Origin: Cryptomeria japonica
Lineage: Eukaryota; Streptophyta; Pinopsida; Cupressales; Cupressaceae
DNA: 56,000 bases
Assembly (NCBI RefSeq): GCF_030272615.1
Contig: NC_081411.1
Coordinates: forward strand, 833,892,136-833,948,135
Direction of reading: 5' to 3'
Position 1 is the first letter of the stretch. Every line of letters starts with the position of its first letter. Made by a program: the position numbers and the translations under genes. The notes beneath the pieces were generated by a model that saw only the letters and a program-made list of their open reading frames with translations, searched no databases and was not told where the DNA came from. This document shows, one piece after another, positions 34,376-44,412 of this stretch.

Positions 34376-34733
34376 CCTAATTTCACTATGGTCGCGGATA
34401 CAAATGACCCTGTTTTCACCCCTTTCTCCCCATATAAACCCTTCGCCGTAACCCAAATTTTCCCTTGCTCACCGCCGTGGTCCCCGTGAACTTCTTGAGC
34501 CTTCCCTTTCTTCATTTTATCTCCGATTTCTTCTATTTTTTTACTAGCATTGCTAACTTCTTCTCTTCTATCACCCTGCCAATTTTCATTCTTTTTCGAG
34601 AAATCGCCCGATATTTCAAAATTTTTGGCCCATCTCTCGAGGGGGCAATACCACCTATTAAATCAACGTTTTATGGGGCACTTCTTCACACCTATTTCTC
34701 TTTCTTTGAAATGACACGATAAACCGCACCGTC
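34376..34733 (+). other. Short spacer between PMD gene and 3' LTR
   Basis: Probable upstream region of the antisense gene. A plus-strand open frame (34465-34722) is hydrophobic and of random-looking composition; I do not call it a gene. The AGCGCT motif is absent here. Confidence 0.4.
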
Positions 34734-34748
34734 TCAAAGAGGGGCAAA
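34734..34748 (+). other. Tat-C polypurine tract
   Basis: CAAAGAGGGGCAAA directly before the 3' LTR start TGTAGTCAC. It primes plus-strand DNA synthesis. Confidence 0.85.
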
Positions 34749-36150
34749 TGTAGTCACGTAAATCTATCTAGTTTAATTAAATGAATATTTCTTATTTATT
34801 TGATTAAAAACCCACTAGCCATCAGTTAATTAAATTAATATTTAATTAATTCATCTTCAAACATTCTCCTATTAATTAAATAAATTATTCAATTTATTTT
34901 AATTAATTTATTATATCGAATTCACAAATCAAAGAAATGAATAAAACCTATTTATTTCATTTAACCCCCTTTTCCTCTTTTAAATAAATTAAATAAAACA
35001 TTTATTTAAATCATTTATCCCCCCACTTGCATTTTCCTACAAATGCAACTTGCACACACAAATTGAAATAAATGAATTTTATTTTAATTAAAATCCTATT
35101 TTCCCTCACCCACCAAACCCACTTGCAATCTTAGCCCCCTTCTAGATTCTTCTAACCCCTTCCTAATTAGCCTAATCCATCCCCTAATTATTGTCACATT
35201 CCTAAGCAACTTTAAGTCACTTCTCAAAGAGTCCAAATTCTTTGAAATACATTTAATGCTTTGTGTGTTCAACAATCTAACCTTGAAAGTCTCCCAAACC
35301 ACTAATGGCTCTTACATGACCATTAATGGCTCGTACATAACCATTTATGGTTAATTCAACTTGCACTCATATGTCTCCTCAAGCATTTATTGCTTTGACC
35401 ATGGTTATCCCTTTTGCCTTTGCACAAGAGTTTATCCATTGGATAAAAGCTTTATTCTTTGAATAAGGAATTTATTCATTCAACCCAACCTTGACCTTAA
35501 CTCCCAAGTTAACCCTTAGGTCATGTCAAACATTTAATGCTTATTCCCTCTCCTCTCAACCCCTTTCATATTGACACTTGTCATCCTGAGATTGGGTTGA
35601 AATCCCTCACATGGATTGAATATCATTCAATCATGACCTTTGTTGAGACTCAATCTCAACCATCTATTGCTCCATTTTTCCTATAAATAGAGCCCATTTC
35701 TTCATAATCCAGATCCTGAAAACTTGTATGCATTTAATCTATAGGCAAATTTAGAGAGCATTTAGTATAATATTCACTCTTTTGGTTTAAAATCAATTAG
35801 TTAAATCTTTTATTTTAGCTTTTATTCACACTTGCATAACATAAGTCATAATCATCTACAATCTTGAACCTCCATAAGCATCCATAGTGCAAAAAGTTGC
35901 TAAGAGCTACACTAATTTGGAACTTGGAGAGGAGAGGAACAAGGGAGGAGCAACTATGAGCATCTTGATTAGCATTTGGAGGAGTATAGTTTATCTATTC
36001 TATGTTTGTATGCTTTCTATTTCATGCTTAATATCTTTCTTGATATGCTTGTTTAGGATAATCTTTTGTTGCTAACACTAACATTTGTTTCTTGTTTTCT
36101 TGTGTGTGTTGCCATCAAACAAATTTTCTAATCCTTTTTGCAAAGCATCA
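34749..36150 (+). repeat. Tat-C 3' LTR
   Basis: 1,402 bp, TGTAGTCAC to AAAGCATCA, aligned throughout with 10131-11525. TATA box TATAAATAG at 35682-35690. Followed by TSD GTTAC at 36151-36155. Confidence 0.95.
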
Positions 36151-36155
36151 GTTAC

Positions 36156-36448
36156 TATCTCTCTTCCACAAAGATTATGCCCCTTTCAGAGGTGAATCTG
36201 GTAGTTGCTTTTTTAAAGTTCGTAGTAAAGATTTCCATTCGAAATTACCCCTTGAAGTCGCACAAGCACGATTGAGGCCTATAGCCCGACAAGGTATAGA
36301 AACAAGTTGTAGTCATGCAAGTGTGATTGAGACCGCGAGGCCCTACAAAATGCTTGATATGAGAGATCTCAAAAGAGAAAAATCAAATAATCCTGTCCTC
36401 CAAGACTTTAATCCCGAAATGCCTATTTATTATAGTGAGTTGGAATAG
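36156..36448 (+). CDS. Antisense small ORF in Gypsy-B leader, main part
   Basis: With 10106-10130 and without Tat-C and one TSD copy, this is one 105-codon ORF from ATG to TAG with no internal stop. The protein is polar with a short hydrophobic start (MASILGEL), then FHKDYAPFRGESGSCFFKV, LPLEVAQARLRPIARQGIET, and the C-terminal YKMLDMRDLKREKSNN and DFNPEMPIYYSELE. I do not recognise it. It lies in the leader of Gypsy-B on the opposite strand. Its lack of stops contrasts with all neighbouring genes. It could be an extra antisense gene of the element, a captured host exon, or chance. Confidence 0.45.
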
Positions 36449-37173
36449 TTGGGTTTAGCTGTATTCACTTGGGTCGTTCTCACAGGGTGATTACTTTTTC
36501 CCACTGTGACAGGCCCACTAAAAGGTACACAAATATCAAACTTAGAAAAAGCTTCAAAGGTTTGGATTTCTGATTGTCTGTGCAGACAAGAGCATACTCT
36601 CCTACGTCTTAGATTTTTTTCAAACACAAAAGAGAGATTTGTTCATTAACCAAATACCAATTTAAGTGCCTAAAAGTGAATTAAAGAATACACGATATTT
36701 GGTTGATTCTCCTTAGGCAACCTTTAAAACCAACGCATCAATAGTCATGTTGTTTTTGATTCTTTGACATGCGTGAGTTTGATTTGACAAATTCTTTGAC
36801 AAGCGTTCTACAGAAAATGAGTTAGGTTGTGAAAATCTTAGGCATATAGAAGACAATTCAGGGTTAGCGTCAGTAAATCCAAAGCCAAATCAAGAAATCC
36901 CTAAAAAGATACTATTTATAGAATGAGCAACTTAGAAATTCGTACGACAATTCTCACAGAGAAAAATGAATATTCTCACCGAGCCAAACGAGTAAACCCC
37001 AAAAGGAAACAACAAAGAAGATACTCATCGATGATTCTCACAGAGCCGAAAGAGTATTCCTAGAAATCATCCCGCAATGCACAAAAACTCGTACGACCTT
37101 TTGCAGAGGTTGTACAGATGAAAACTTAAAAAATAAAAGAAGGATTTTGCAAGGCCAAAAATTGAATTCTCGT
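36449..37173 (-). other. Gypsy-B leader, PBS-proximal part
   Basis: Untranslated leader between the PBS and the Tat-C insertion. Short words such as CTCACAGAG and CTCGTACGA recur. No coding region seen on the minus strand. Confidence 0.45.
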
Positions 37174-37191
37174 GCCCCACGGTGGGCACCA
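37174..37191 (-). other. Gypsy-B primer-binding site
   Basis: Minus strand TGGTGCCCACCGTGGGGC, a few bases inside the LTR end. It differs from the site of Tat-C and Gypsy-E; the tRNA was not identified. Confidence 0.8.
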
Positions 37192-37195
37192 AAAA

Positions 37196-38130
37196 TGTGT
37201 GTGTGAAAAGTGGATTTGTATCTGTATCTATGTCTGAATACACAACACTTCAATTAAGTCATTAGATGCATGGTTAGTAAATCAATAATGAACAATGAAT
37301 AATAAAACCATTACAAAGCGACCTATTGCCTTCTAGTAGATGTGAGTTTAGTTTTGCTCTCAGATTTCTTTATGCAACACCAGCGACTAGACCACACCTA
37401 AATGAAAGATTTAATCTAAATGAGTATGAAATTGAGCTAAATGGATGCAAGATTAAGCTAGATATGTGTGATTAAGCTAACATGATTTAAGTAATATGAA
37501 GGAACATTAAGCTAGATGATTTAACAAATATGCAATAACTAATATGTAATATCTTCAATGTACAAATCTCAATAAGCCTAGAGAAAAAACAACATAATAA
37601 CAATAATCTCCAGGTCTGTTTGTTATGAGAGATGAGGACCTGAATTTATAGAAAATCCAGAGAGAGATCAACGGTCAAGAACGATTAACGATGAGCGATA
37701 AAGATTCTCCAAGAAGAAGCACAATCTAGGTGAATTGATGTGATTGGCTGCTTTTCTCAGCTTTAAAGAAAATTGAACTAATTTTAAGATTCAAAAAAAC
37801 TAATTTATTCCATATTTTTATATTTTGATGTTCAATTGATTTAATTGAATTAATTGCTTTTTTGATATTTTTCAATTTAATTCCATTTTGATTCCTTTTC
37901 TCAAATTTTAATTCTTTTTCAATTGATTAAAATGATTTACTTGAAATGATTAATTAATTAAATAATTATTTAATTAATATTGAATGATTTATTTTCCATG
38001 TGACATTGATGACTGAGAATTAATTAATTAGGTGCTCATGATCGATTTAATTTGCCTTTTGGTTACGACTTTGGTGATGTAGAAGAGATTAGGGGCCCAT
38101 GGTTTAGGTGACCATTTTTAGGGTATTACA
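37196..38130 (-). repeat. Gypsy-B 5' LTR
   Basis: 935 bp, minus strand TGTAATACCC...CACACACA. The outer edge at 38130 is exact because Copia-F coding sequence stops there. A TATA-like TATAAATT lies at 37643-37650 on the minus strand. The partner LTR lies outside the window. Confidence 0.8.
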
Positions 38131-38441
38131 GCTTCCGGTTGAAGATTTTTGAGTGTGTACTCAACAAATTCTTTGTCCTGCTTCATTGCAACCTGGCACC
38201 TTGCATCAATTTTATTGTATAAAGAATTAAAAAATTTCCCGTGTAGTTAAATAAGGACTTTACTATATTTATTCATCATGTAAACAACTGCATCTTCTAT
38301 TAACTTTTGTTCATTCTAACCAAGATTATGAAACAATTTATTCAATCCCTTAAGAACACCATATTCCTTAATACTTAACAGTTTATCAAGAGAAGTAGGT
38401 TTATTTACCGGTTTCTCCACAGATTTGACAGTGGAGGTTCC
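38131..38441 (-). pseudogene. Copia-F ORF2, distal part
   Basis: Continues ORF2 beyond solo LTR-D: STVKSVEKPVNKPTSLDKLL, SIKEYGVLKGLNKLFHNLG, DAVVYMMNKYSKVLI, FFNSLYNKIDARCQVAMKQD, FVEYTLKNLQPE, ended by the Gypsy-B LTR. Two in-frame stops. No family recognised. Confidence 0.5.
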
Positions 38442-39371
38442 TGTTGGCAATTGACACTCTATTGGTTAGGTTTCATTATGTTGTCATTGATGGCAACATG
38501 ATTTTGGGTTTCGACTTCATATGGTGTACCGGTAGGCACTTCACAGACTCTACACCGACATCGGCACCGACAAGATAGAAGATTTCTTTGGTAACTAGCA
38601 ATGCAGGCCGACATGGTATGGTACAGGTCATCGGTATTGGAGGCTGACACATCTTGGATCCGGCATTAGAAACTTGTTTTAATGCTTATTCATTTATGTT
38701 ATATGGCTGACATGTAAATATGATATTGTATATATCTTTGTAAGCCGACATAAGGCATAAATTTGTGTAGGGTATATAGGGGAGATTGATAAGATCATTT
38801 TGTATCAAAAATAAGGAGAAGGATGATAGAATGAATATATGGATGTGATGTAATGCAAAAAGTATCAGAGAGACTATGTATGTGAGGAATTCATTGTAAG
38901 GGTTATTTTGGTACTAAGGTTTAGGGTTTTAACCAAAATAGATAGAGCTTAAATCGGAACTGTATTCTGGCATAAGAGATGCTATATTAAGCAGTTCACA
39001 CTTCTCCGAATTGTTGTCTAGATTGTTACGTAGTCAGTGAGGCTCCTATTGTGATGAGGAGTGTACTCTAGGCTGTAAGCCTTCCTGCAAGTGCAGGCGC
39101 ATCATATATTGTAATATCTCTTCATATGGCCAATGAATTGATATTATGGGAAACAAATCCCACCGTGGTTTTTCCTCTTTGAGGTTTTCCACATATAAAT
39201 CTATGTGTTATGTTTCTCATTTACGTGTTTGGATTATTGGTTGCATTACTTCTTTCAATTCTATTTATACTGGTATACCGGTTGGTGTATGAATGTTTTG
39301 TTAAGGCTAAAATCTACTATTCCGGTATAACACTGATTCACCCCCCCTCTCATTGTTATTGGTTTCCAACA
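38442..39371 (+). repeat. Solo LTR-D (copia-like)
   Basis: 930 bp, TGTTGGCAATTG...TTTCCAACA, plus sense, with the GATTCACCCCCCCTCTC motif at about 39340-39356 and the CCACCGTGGTTTTTCC block seen in other copia LTRs. Flanking five bases are GTTCC and GCTCC, a target-site duplication with one change. No internal region, so it is the product of LTR-LTR recombination. It interrupts ORF2 of Copia-F. Confidence 0.8.
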
Positions 39372-40943
39372 GCTCCAACAACCTTAGATTTCTTAAGACT
39401 GGCCCTTAGGACTTTCTTCTCTTTCTTAGATTCAGTGTCTTCATCATCTACATCTATTAGTGCTAGTTTATGTACTTATTGCTTCTTTCTTTTACCAGTT
39501 TTAAAATTGGTGCAGTTGGAGGATCAACAACCTTTCTTCTTTTCTGGAATTGAATCTTTGATGATTTTTCTGTTGGTTTCCCTTTCTTAACAACCGTTGG
39601 TTTCTCTTTTTCTGTAGCTTTCCCTTTTCTAGCTCTTGTTTGCATACCGATGGAGGTGTTGGTTGGAGTACTAGATGTTCTAGCTTGTTGAGCAACATGC
39701 TTTGCTCTAGCTTCAACAATGGCTTCCTTTGTGAATCCTCCTTGCGTGGAAAAGGCTTGAACTTCCTTTCTAACCTTCTTCACAATTACTGGTTGGTTAA
39801 GTTTTGAGTGCACTTGAAGGGATTTCTCCTTGTAAGTGCCAAAATGTTATGCTATTGTATCTACCTATTGGGCAAGAAAATGATTAGCATATGCAACCAA
39901 ATATCTATCTACTTCATATCCCATGGGCATCACCCATGTAGTCCGGGGCTCAACTGCCTCCATCATACAAGTATCTGTGTCCACCATAAAGTAAATTGTG
40001 TTTACATACTAGTTAACTACCTCTGTCGGTATCCTTTCTCTTGCATGCATTTTCTTCTGAAAATCCTTGAAGTATCCCCATGTAATCTTATAAAAATCAT
40101 TATTTAAGCATCCTAATTCTATTCTTCATTTGCATCAAAGCAAGTGTACCTCCAATCTGTTGAATATCACCAATACTAGGAAAAGAATTTTGAAAATAAA
40201 AGAATAGACCAAGAATGTGTTGACCAAATTTGAACCTCAATCTTTTGTCCTTCTAAACGACATCCAGGTTCAGCATCAATTGACTTATCAATGCTTCAGA
40301 TAGATCATAATCAATGTCTTCTTTGATCATCTGGTAAGCAGTATGAATAGCAGCTACTGATACACTGTTCATTTTGCTTGAGTAGTAAATTCTGTAACCA
40401 ATCACCATTGAAGCATATTTCACTGCCTGATCATTGATATTGTTCACTGTCATTGCTCTGCCATCCCATTTGGATCCTGTTAGCTTTTCTACATTATTCT
40501 TTGAAATGAATCTGAGTAATGGGACCTCATCGGTGGCACAAAGTTTGGTGACAACGTGAATGGATTTCATAGAAATTTTATGTGGTCAGTCGAGCCACAT
40601 AAACTGATCATGTATCCTGTGAAGCACATATCTAACATGTTCATCTACAAAATCATTAATTAAGTTAAGTGCATGATGAAACCCTTTGTCAATAATTCTC
40701 TTGTATTGTTCCTTGAAAATACCATTCTCATCACACAATGTTCTATATTGATAAAAAATAGCAACCATACCCCTTCCAATTTTCAATGGTAAAATGATCT
40801 AACATCTTCAACATGTAATACACCGTAAGGAAATCCAGATAATGCTTCGACGGGATCAGTTTCTTCATATTTAAATGGATGTCTTTTGAATTCAGGTCAT
40901 GGCCCATCGGTAACATCAACTAGATGTGGTGTATCCATTTTCA
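39372..40943 (-). pseudogene. Copia-F ORF2, unrecognised protein
   Basis: Reading from 40943: MDTPHLVDVTDGP, a TGA, FKRHPFKYEETDPVEALSGF, PYGVLHVEDVRSFYH, a frameshift near 40785, KIGRGMVAIFYQYRTLCDEN, FHHALNLINDFVDEHVRYVL, VTKLCATDEVPLLRFISKNN, YASMVIGYRIYYSSKMNSVS, IKEDIDYDLSEALISQLMLN, KFGQHILGLFFYFQNSF, then in another frame ITWGYFKDFQKKMHARERIP and VMPMGYEVDRYLVAYANHF, and finally a basic Lys/Arg-rich tail (39463-39813). The constrained look across about 500 codons says this was a protein. I see no RT, integrase, protease or zinc motif and do not recognise the family. Confidence 0.55.
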
Positions 40944-41419
40944 ATAAATCAATTTTCAGAAACAGATAAAAAAATTCTTGATAAATACCTTTTCCTGCTT
41001 CTGCACTTAGGGTTTAAGACATCGACGAAGCTCTCTAAATTGATTGTCAATCACAAATCACACTAGATCACTATGAATCTCTATCAAATAGGTTAGTTGC
41101 TGCAAACACAGGTTATGTTGTTCTCTATTCATTCTCCAAGTGCTCATACAAATGCAATGTGACAAATAAAATTCAAAAAGTTTCTTGTATTTGCCCATTA
41201 TCTACTGCATTAAATGCCATTACCGGTAAAACCCTAAATGTCTTATAACACAAAACCGGTTCACATAACAAATTAAACCTACTGGTTTGATCACATAATC
41301 ACTTCTTAACATCATTTTACATCAAAGTATGTAGATTTAACTTACCTCATGATCCTTCAGGGGGTTTTGAAATGGATCTAACATTAAGTTCCCCCTAATC
41401 TTTTAAACAAGTTAGTTTG
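40944..41419 (-). other. Copia-F spacer between ORF1 and ORF2
   Basis: Non-coding stretch with leader-like character (several short stops, AT-rich). It would be the intercistronic region, or a 5' untranslated region if ORF2 is made from its own transcript. Confidence 0.4.
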
Positions 41420-41600
41420 TCGGTGAAGGGTTCTCCACACTAGGTGAAGAAATATGATCTTTAGATGATTTGACTTTAGTTATCTCATCATCCTTCTTTT
41501 TCCAGATTCTATTCATTTTAGCTCTAGTCTCCTCCACATCAACTTTCATCTTCCCTTTCTAGTCAACAGATTGATTCATCGGTTTGTTTACTTTAGCTCT
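41420..41600 (-). pseudogene. Copia-F ORF1, C-terminal end
   Basis: Joins in frame with the last zinc knuckle at 50006 once Gypsy-E and one TSD copy are removed: KVNKPMNQSVD, a TAG, KGKMKVDVEETRAKMNRIWK, KKDDEITKVKSSKDHISSPS, then a stop. Charged tail typical after multi-knuckle Gag-like proteins. Confidence 0.6.
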
Positions 41601-43202
41601 TGTAGCGTCGTAAATTGTACGCACTTGCTAGGGTGGTACAATTTCACACCTAGTTTAGCACCCGCCTTGGTGCATTTTGGATTTTGCATTGCATTTCCCC
41701 TTTAGCACTTAATTAATTAAATTAATTAGGTCTAAGGTTCTATTTTATCATCTCCCATATCATAAAGTTGGGCCCTTTTCATTAAAGTGTGCCCCTTTCA
41801 TTTTATTCTTCCAATACATCATTTAATCTAAAACCCTAATTAGGTCCTATTTTGAACTTGGGGGCTTGATTTCGGGGGTCAAAACATCTCGAAATCACCT
41901 GTAACTTTGGGATTCGCTCTAAAATCATCATATCCGATGGCCCTGAAAATTTGGTGAAAAGTTGTCAGGACCATGGCGCTCGGAGTGCACACGGTCCCGG
42001 ACATTTTTCTCAAAATTTTAGGAGCGCAATCCAATCATAAAATAAAGCTTAACCCCAAGAAATTGGCGGGAGATTCAATCTCTAGGTCGGCCAAAAGTTG
42101 AAATTAAGACCTAGGGTTTCATATATAAGAGCTCTCTTTCTTCATTTGAAAGGATGGGGAATTTTGGTTTCAAGGGCTTTCTATGCAACAAAAGAGTAGA
42201 TCTTTGAAGACTTCAACAACATTCAACATCCATCCATCAAGCATTCATCAATTTCATTCATCCATTTAGGGCTTTGAGACATTGAAGAGCAATAGGGGAT
42301 CACCGACTGAAGATTGGCTTGTACCCCTCCCTTGGGGTTGGGTATGATTTCATGTTGTTTTCATGTCTTTGCATAAGCCTCATTATATCATTTGTATTCA
42401 TGCTTTAGATCACTTTGCATCTTGATTTGGAGCATTTACATTATCATTTGCAAGCAATTAGGGTTTACTTTCTAGGTTGCTCTAGTTTGCTTACTTGCAT
42501 TTTAGGATCTTGCACACACACAAGGTCTGCACACACAACTTTTACTATACAACTTGGCTATTCGTGGAGGTGGAAATCACCAAAGCGGGGGTTTGACTAA
42601 GGCAAAACCCTATATAGCCATCTACAACCCTTTTCAGACATAAGTGCAGATTTCTGAATTTGAAGGACGCCGCAAGTTGCAGATCCCACGGAAGTGGACT
42701 GAGATAGAACTTCACACCAAATTCCAACCCAGAATGCTAGGACAGGGGTGTGGGGTGCCCTGGTCTTGCCAGGACAGGGGTGCTGGGCGCCCTAGACCTT
42801 GTCCATTTCAGTGAATTTTGGCAGTTTCAGAGGTAGAAACTTCAGTATTTCAGGCTTCCGGCTTCAGGGGCAGATCTTATAGAATCAAATCCATTCAAGG
42901 TACACATTTACATTTCTCCTCTTATCCTTACAATTGTTCATCATTAAATCTCAATTCTACAATCTTGTGCTCAAAGTTACTAGTTCATACTTACACTTTA
43001 GGGTTAATAGTTGAACTTGCATCATTCTATCTATCATTTGCAACAAAGGAATAGAAATCCTAATAGGTAGCCCGTGGCTCTCTCTTCTACAAAAAGAAGT
43101 AGCCAATTGTGTGATACCTCTAGGCTCTTTCGTATTCCACAAGTGTGTGATTGAAAGTGAGATTAGGGCATGTTTGCTTAGTGTCACTTTTTCCCCTACA
43201 CA
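41601..43202 (+). repeat. Gypsy-E 5' LTR
   Basis: 1,602 bp, TGTAGCGTCG...CCCCTACACA. TATA box TATATAAG at 42122-42129. It contains a GC-rich minisatellite at about 42740-42804 (two units). Short open frames inside are identical in both LTRs and not genes. Confidence 0.95.
42122..42129 (+). promoter_or_regulatory. TATA box of Gypsy-E 5' LTR
   Basis: TATATAAG in the context GGGTTTCATATATAAGAGC, kept in the 3' LTR at 48891-48898. Confidence 0.65.
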
Positions 43203-43206
43203 TTTT

Positions 43207-43225
43207 TGGTGAACCTGACGTGAAC
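43207..43225 (+). other. Gypsy-E primer-binding site
   Basis: TGGTGAACCTGACGTGAAC, four bases after the LTR end; 17 of the first 19 bases match the Tat-C site. Confidence 0.8.
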
Positions 43226-43548
43226 TCCAATCTTCTCTAATTCTGATTTATGTTTTCAAATTTGAGTGTTTATGCTATTTTAAACTCAAATTTGTACTTA
43301 CAAGTTTTAATTTCTTGCAAGATTAAAAAATTTAGAGGAAATTTTTGCTAAAACCCTAATTTTTTCAATTCAAAGTTGAACTTGTGGATAGCTTAATTGG
43401 GATCAATAATTTCAAATCTGATTTAGGAACTCATTTGAATCATAAATTTCATTTTCTAAATCTACATTCTAAGTGCTTGCATTGGTTAAAATCAAACATT
43501 TCCTTCTATTTTGCATGTGTTATCATTTGAAAGAGGAAAATTGTTGTC
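43226..43548 (+). other. Gypsy-E leader
   Basis: AT-rich leader between PBS and ORF; nothing coding seen. It lacks the AGCGCT array of Tat-C. Confidence 0.5.
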
Positions 43549-44412
43549 ATGATGCATTCATTTCATAGATGTGATAATGGGTTAGCTTCCCTTGTTTCAA
43601 TTTTTCCTTCTCCTAAAGAACCTCCCCCCATCTATAACAACATTTTAGTGCCTAAAAGAGTTGCTACCAATCCCTTTGAGACTCTCCCATGCTCTAAGGA
43701 TGAAGACTTTAAGAGTGATCTTGACAATTCTCCTAAAATATGCCCTTCCTATTTAGCTATCCTAGAGGAAGAGAATGATATCATAAACACCTGCCTTAAT
43801 GTTACTTCACCTTCCCTACATGATGCCTCTCTAAGTGAAAAGGTATTGATGGACATTGACTTATTTTCTCCTAAAGTTGGTCCTTCCAATGGGGGCATAT
43901 TAGTGCAACAAGAGGTTATGAACACTTCTTTCAAAGATCAACTTCCTAAGCATGAATCTTTTGAGAAATATGTTCATGTTCCTCCTAAAAAACACTCCCT
44001 TCATGAGGATCCTTTTGTGCAAGAAGATGACATTATCCCTACATTTCCTAGTGATGGCATTTCCTTTTCCAACAAAATTCCCACTAGAGATGATGAATTA
44101 ATGATAAATGCTTACCCTTCTCCTAAAGTTTGTCTTACCCATAAGCATCCCTTAGAGAAAGAAGATGAAGTAATAAGCAATTTCCTTAACTCTCTCTCCC
44201 CTAAAGATCATATTGAACATATTTTGAGGAAAGAGGATGAGTTTAACACATCTATTGATGCTCTCCCTCCTAAGGATGAGGAATTAATAAACAATGTTAT
44301 CTCCTCTCCCGAAATTGACAATACTTCAAATATTCCTTTCAACAACTTCACTATTTGGGATGAACCATTAGAAGAAGGTGTAGACTATTCTATACCCATG
44401 AGAAAACCCTAG
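43549..44412 (+). pseudogene. Gypsy-E ORF, N-terminal low-complexity part
   Basis: 287 codons starting MMHSFHRCDNGLASLVS. The protein is built of degenerate units around S-P-K followed by an acidic L-x-x-E-D-E segment (FPSPKEPPP, NSPKICPSYLAILEEEND, LFSPKVGPSNGGILVQQEV, PSPKVCLTHKHPLEKEDEVI, LSPKDHIEHILRKEDE, LPPKDEELINN). No knuckle and no Gag core. A one-base shift near 44395 ends it; in the next frame the sequence reads on as EKTLAKGDEIKIENSLDSFS into the second part. So one original protein of about 1,000 residues is likely. Confidence 0.65.

Larger units (their letters stand above)
10131..36150 (+). mobile_element. Tat-C, 26-kb Ty3/gypsy Tat-lineage element
   Basis: Complete element with LTRs at 10131-11525 and 34749-36150, TSD GTTAC, PBS, polypurine tract, gag, protease, RT, RNase H, a second archaeal-like RNase H, integrase without a chromodomain, and an antisense extra gene near the 3' end. 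The dual RNase H and the extra ORF between pol and 3' LTR are known marks of the Tat lineage. Of the 26,020 bp, 7,378 are the nested Copia-I and its duplicated target, leaving about 18.6 kb. One gag-pol frame runs from about 14.1 to 19.0 kb, broken only by stops that single transitions can explain, then one frameshift. By eye the LTRs differ at about 16 sites in their first 290 bases. Confidence 0.93.
4626..38130 (-). mobile_element. Gypsy-B, Ty3/gypsy Tat-like element, split
   Basis: Minus-strand Ty3/gypsy element present in two pieces, 4626-10130 and 36156-38130, separated by the Tat-C insertion. In its own order: 5' LTR (38130-37196), PBS, leader, gag (9160 to about 7400), protease (7238-6511), then the G-patch and variable linker down to 4626, where a copia LTR interrupts it just before RT. 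Its RT, RNase H, integrase and 3' LTR must lie left of the window. Reading frames are broken by several frameshifts as well as stops, so it is more decayed than Tat-C. It is inserted in Copia-F at 38130/38131. Confidence 0.85.

Noticed and set aside
34465-34722. 85-codon plus ORF before the Tat-C 3' LTR as an envelope-like protein
   Set aside because: Hydrophobic Phe/Ile/Ser-rich sequence without signal peptide logic, motifs or homology; it overlaps the upstream region of the antisense gene.
42415-42600. 61-codon ORF identical at 49184-49369
   Set aside because: Same reason: LTR sequence of Gypsy-E copied at both ends.
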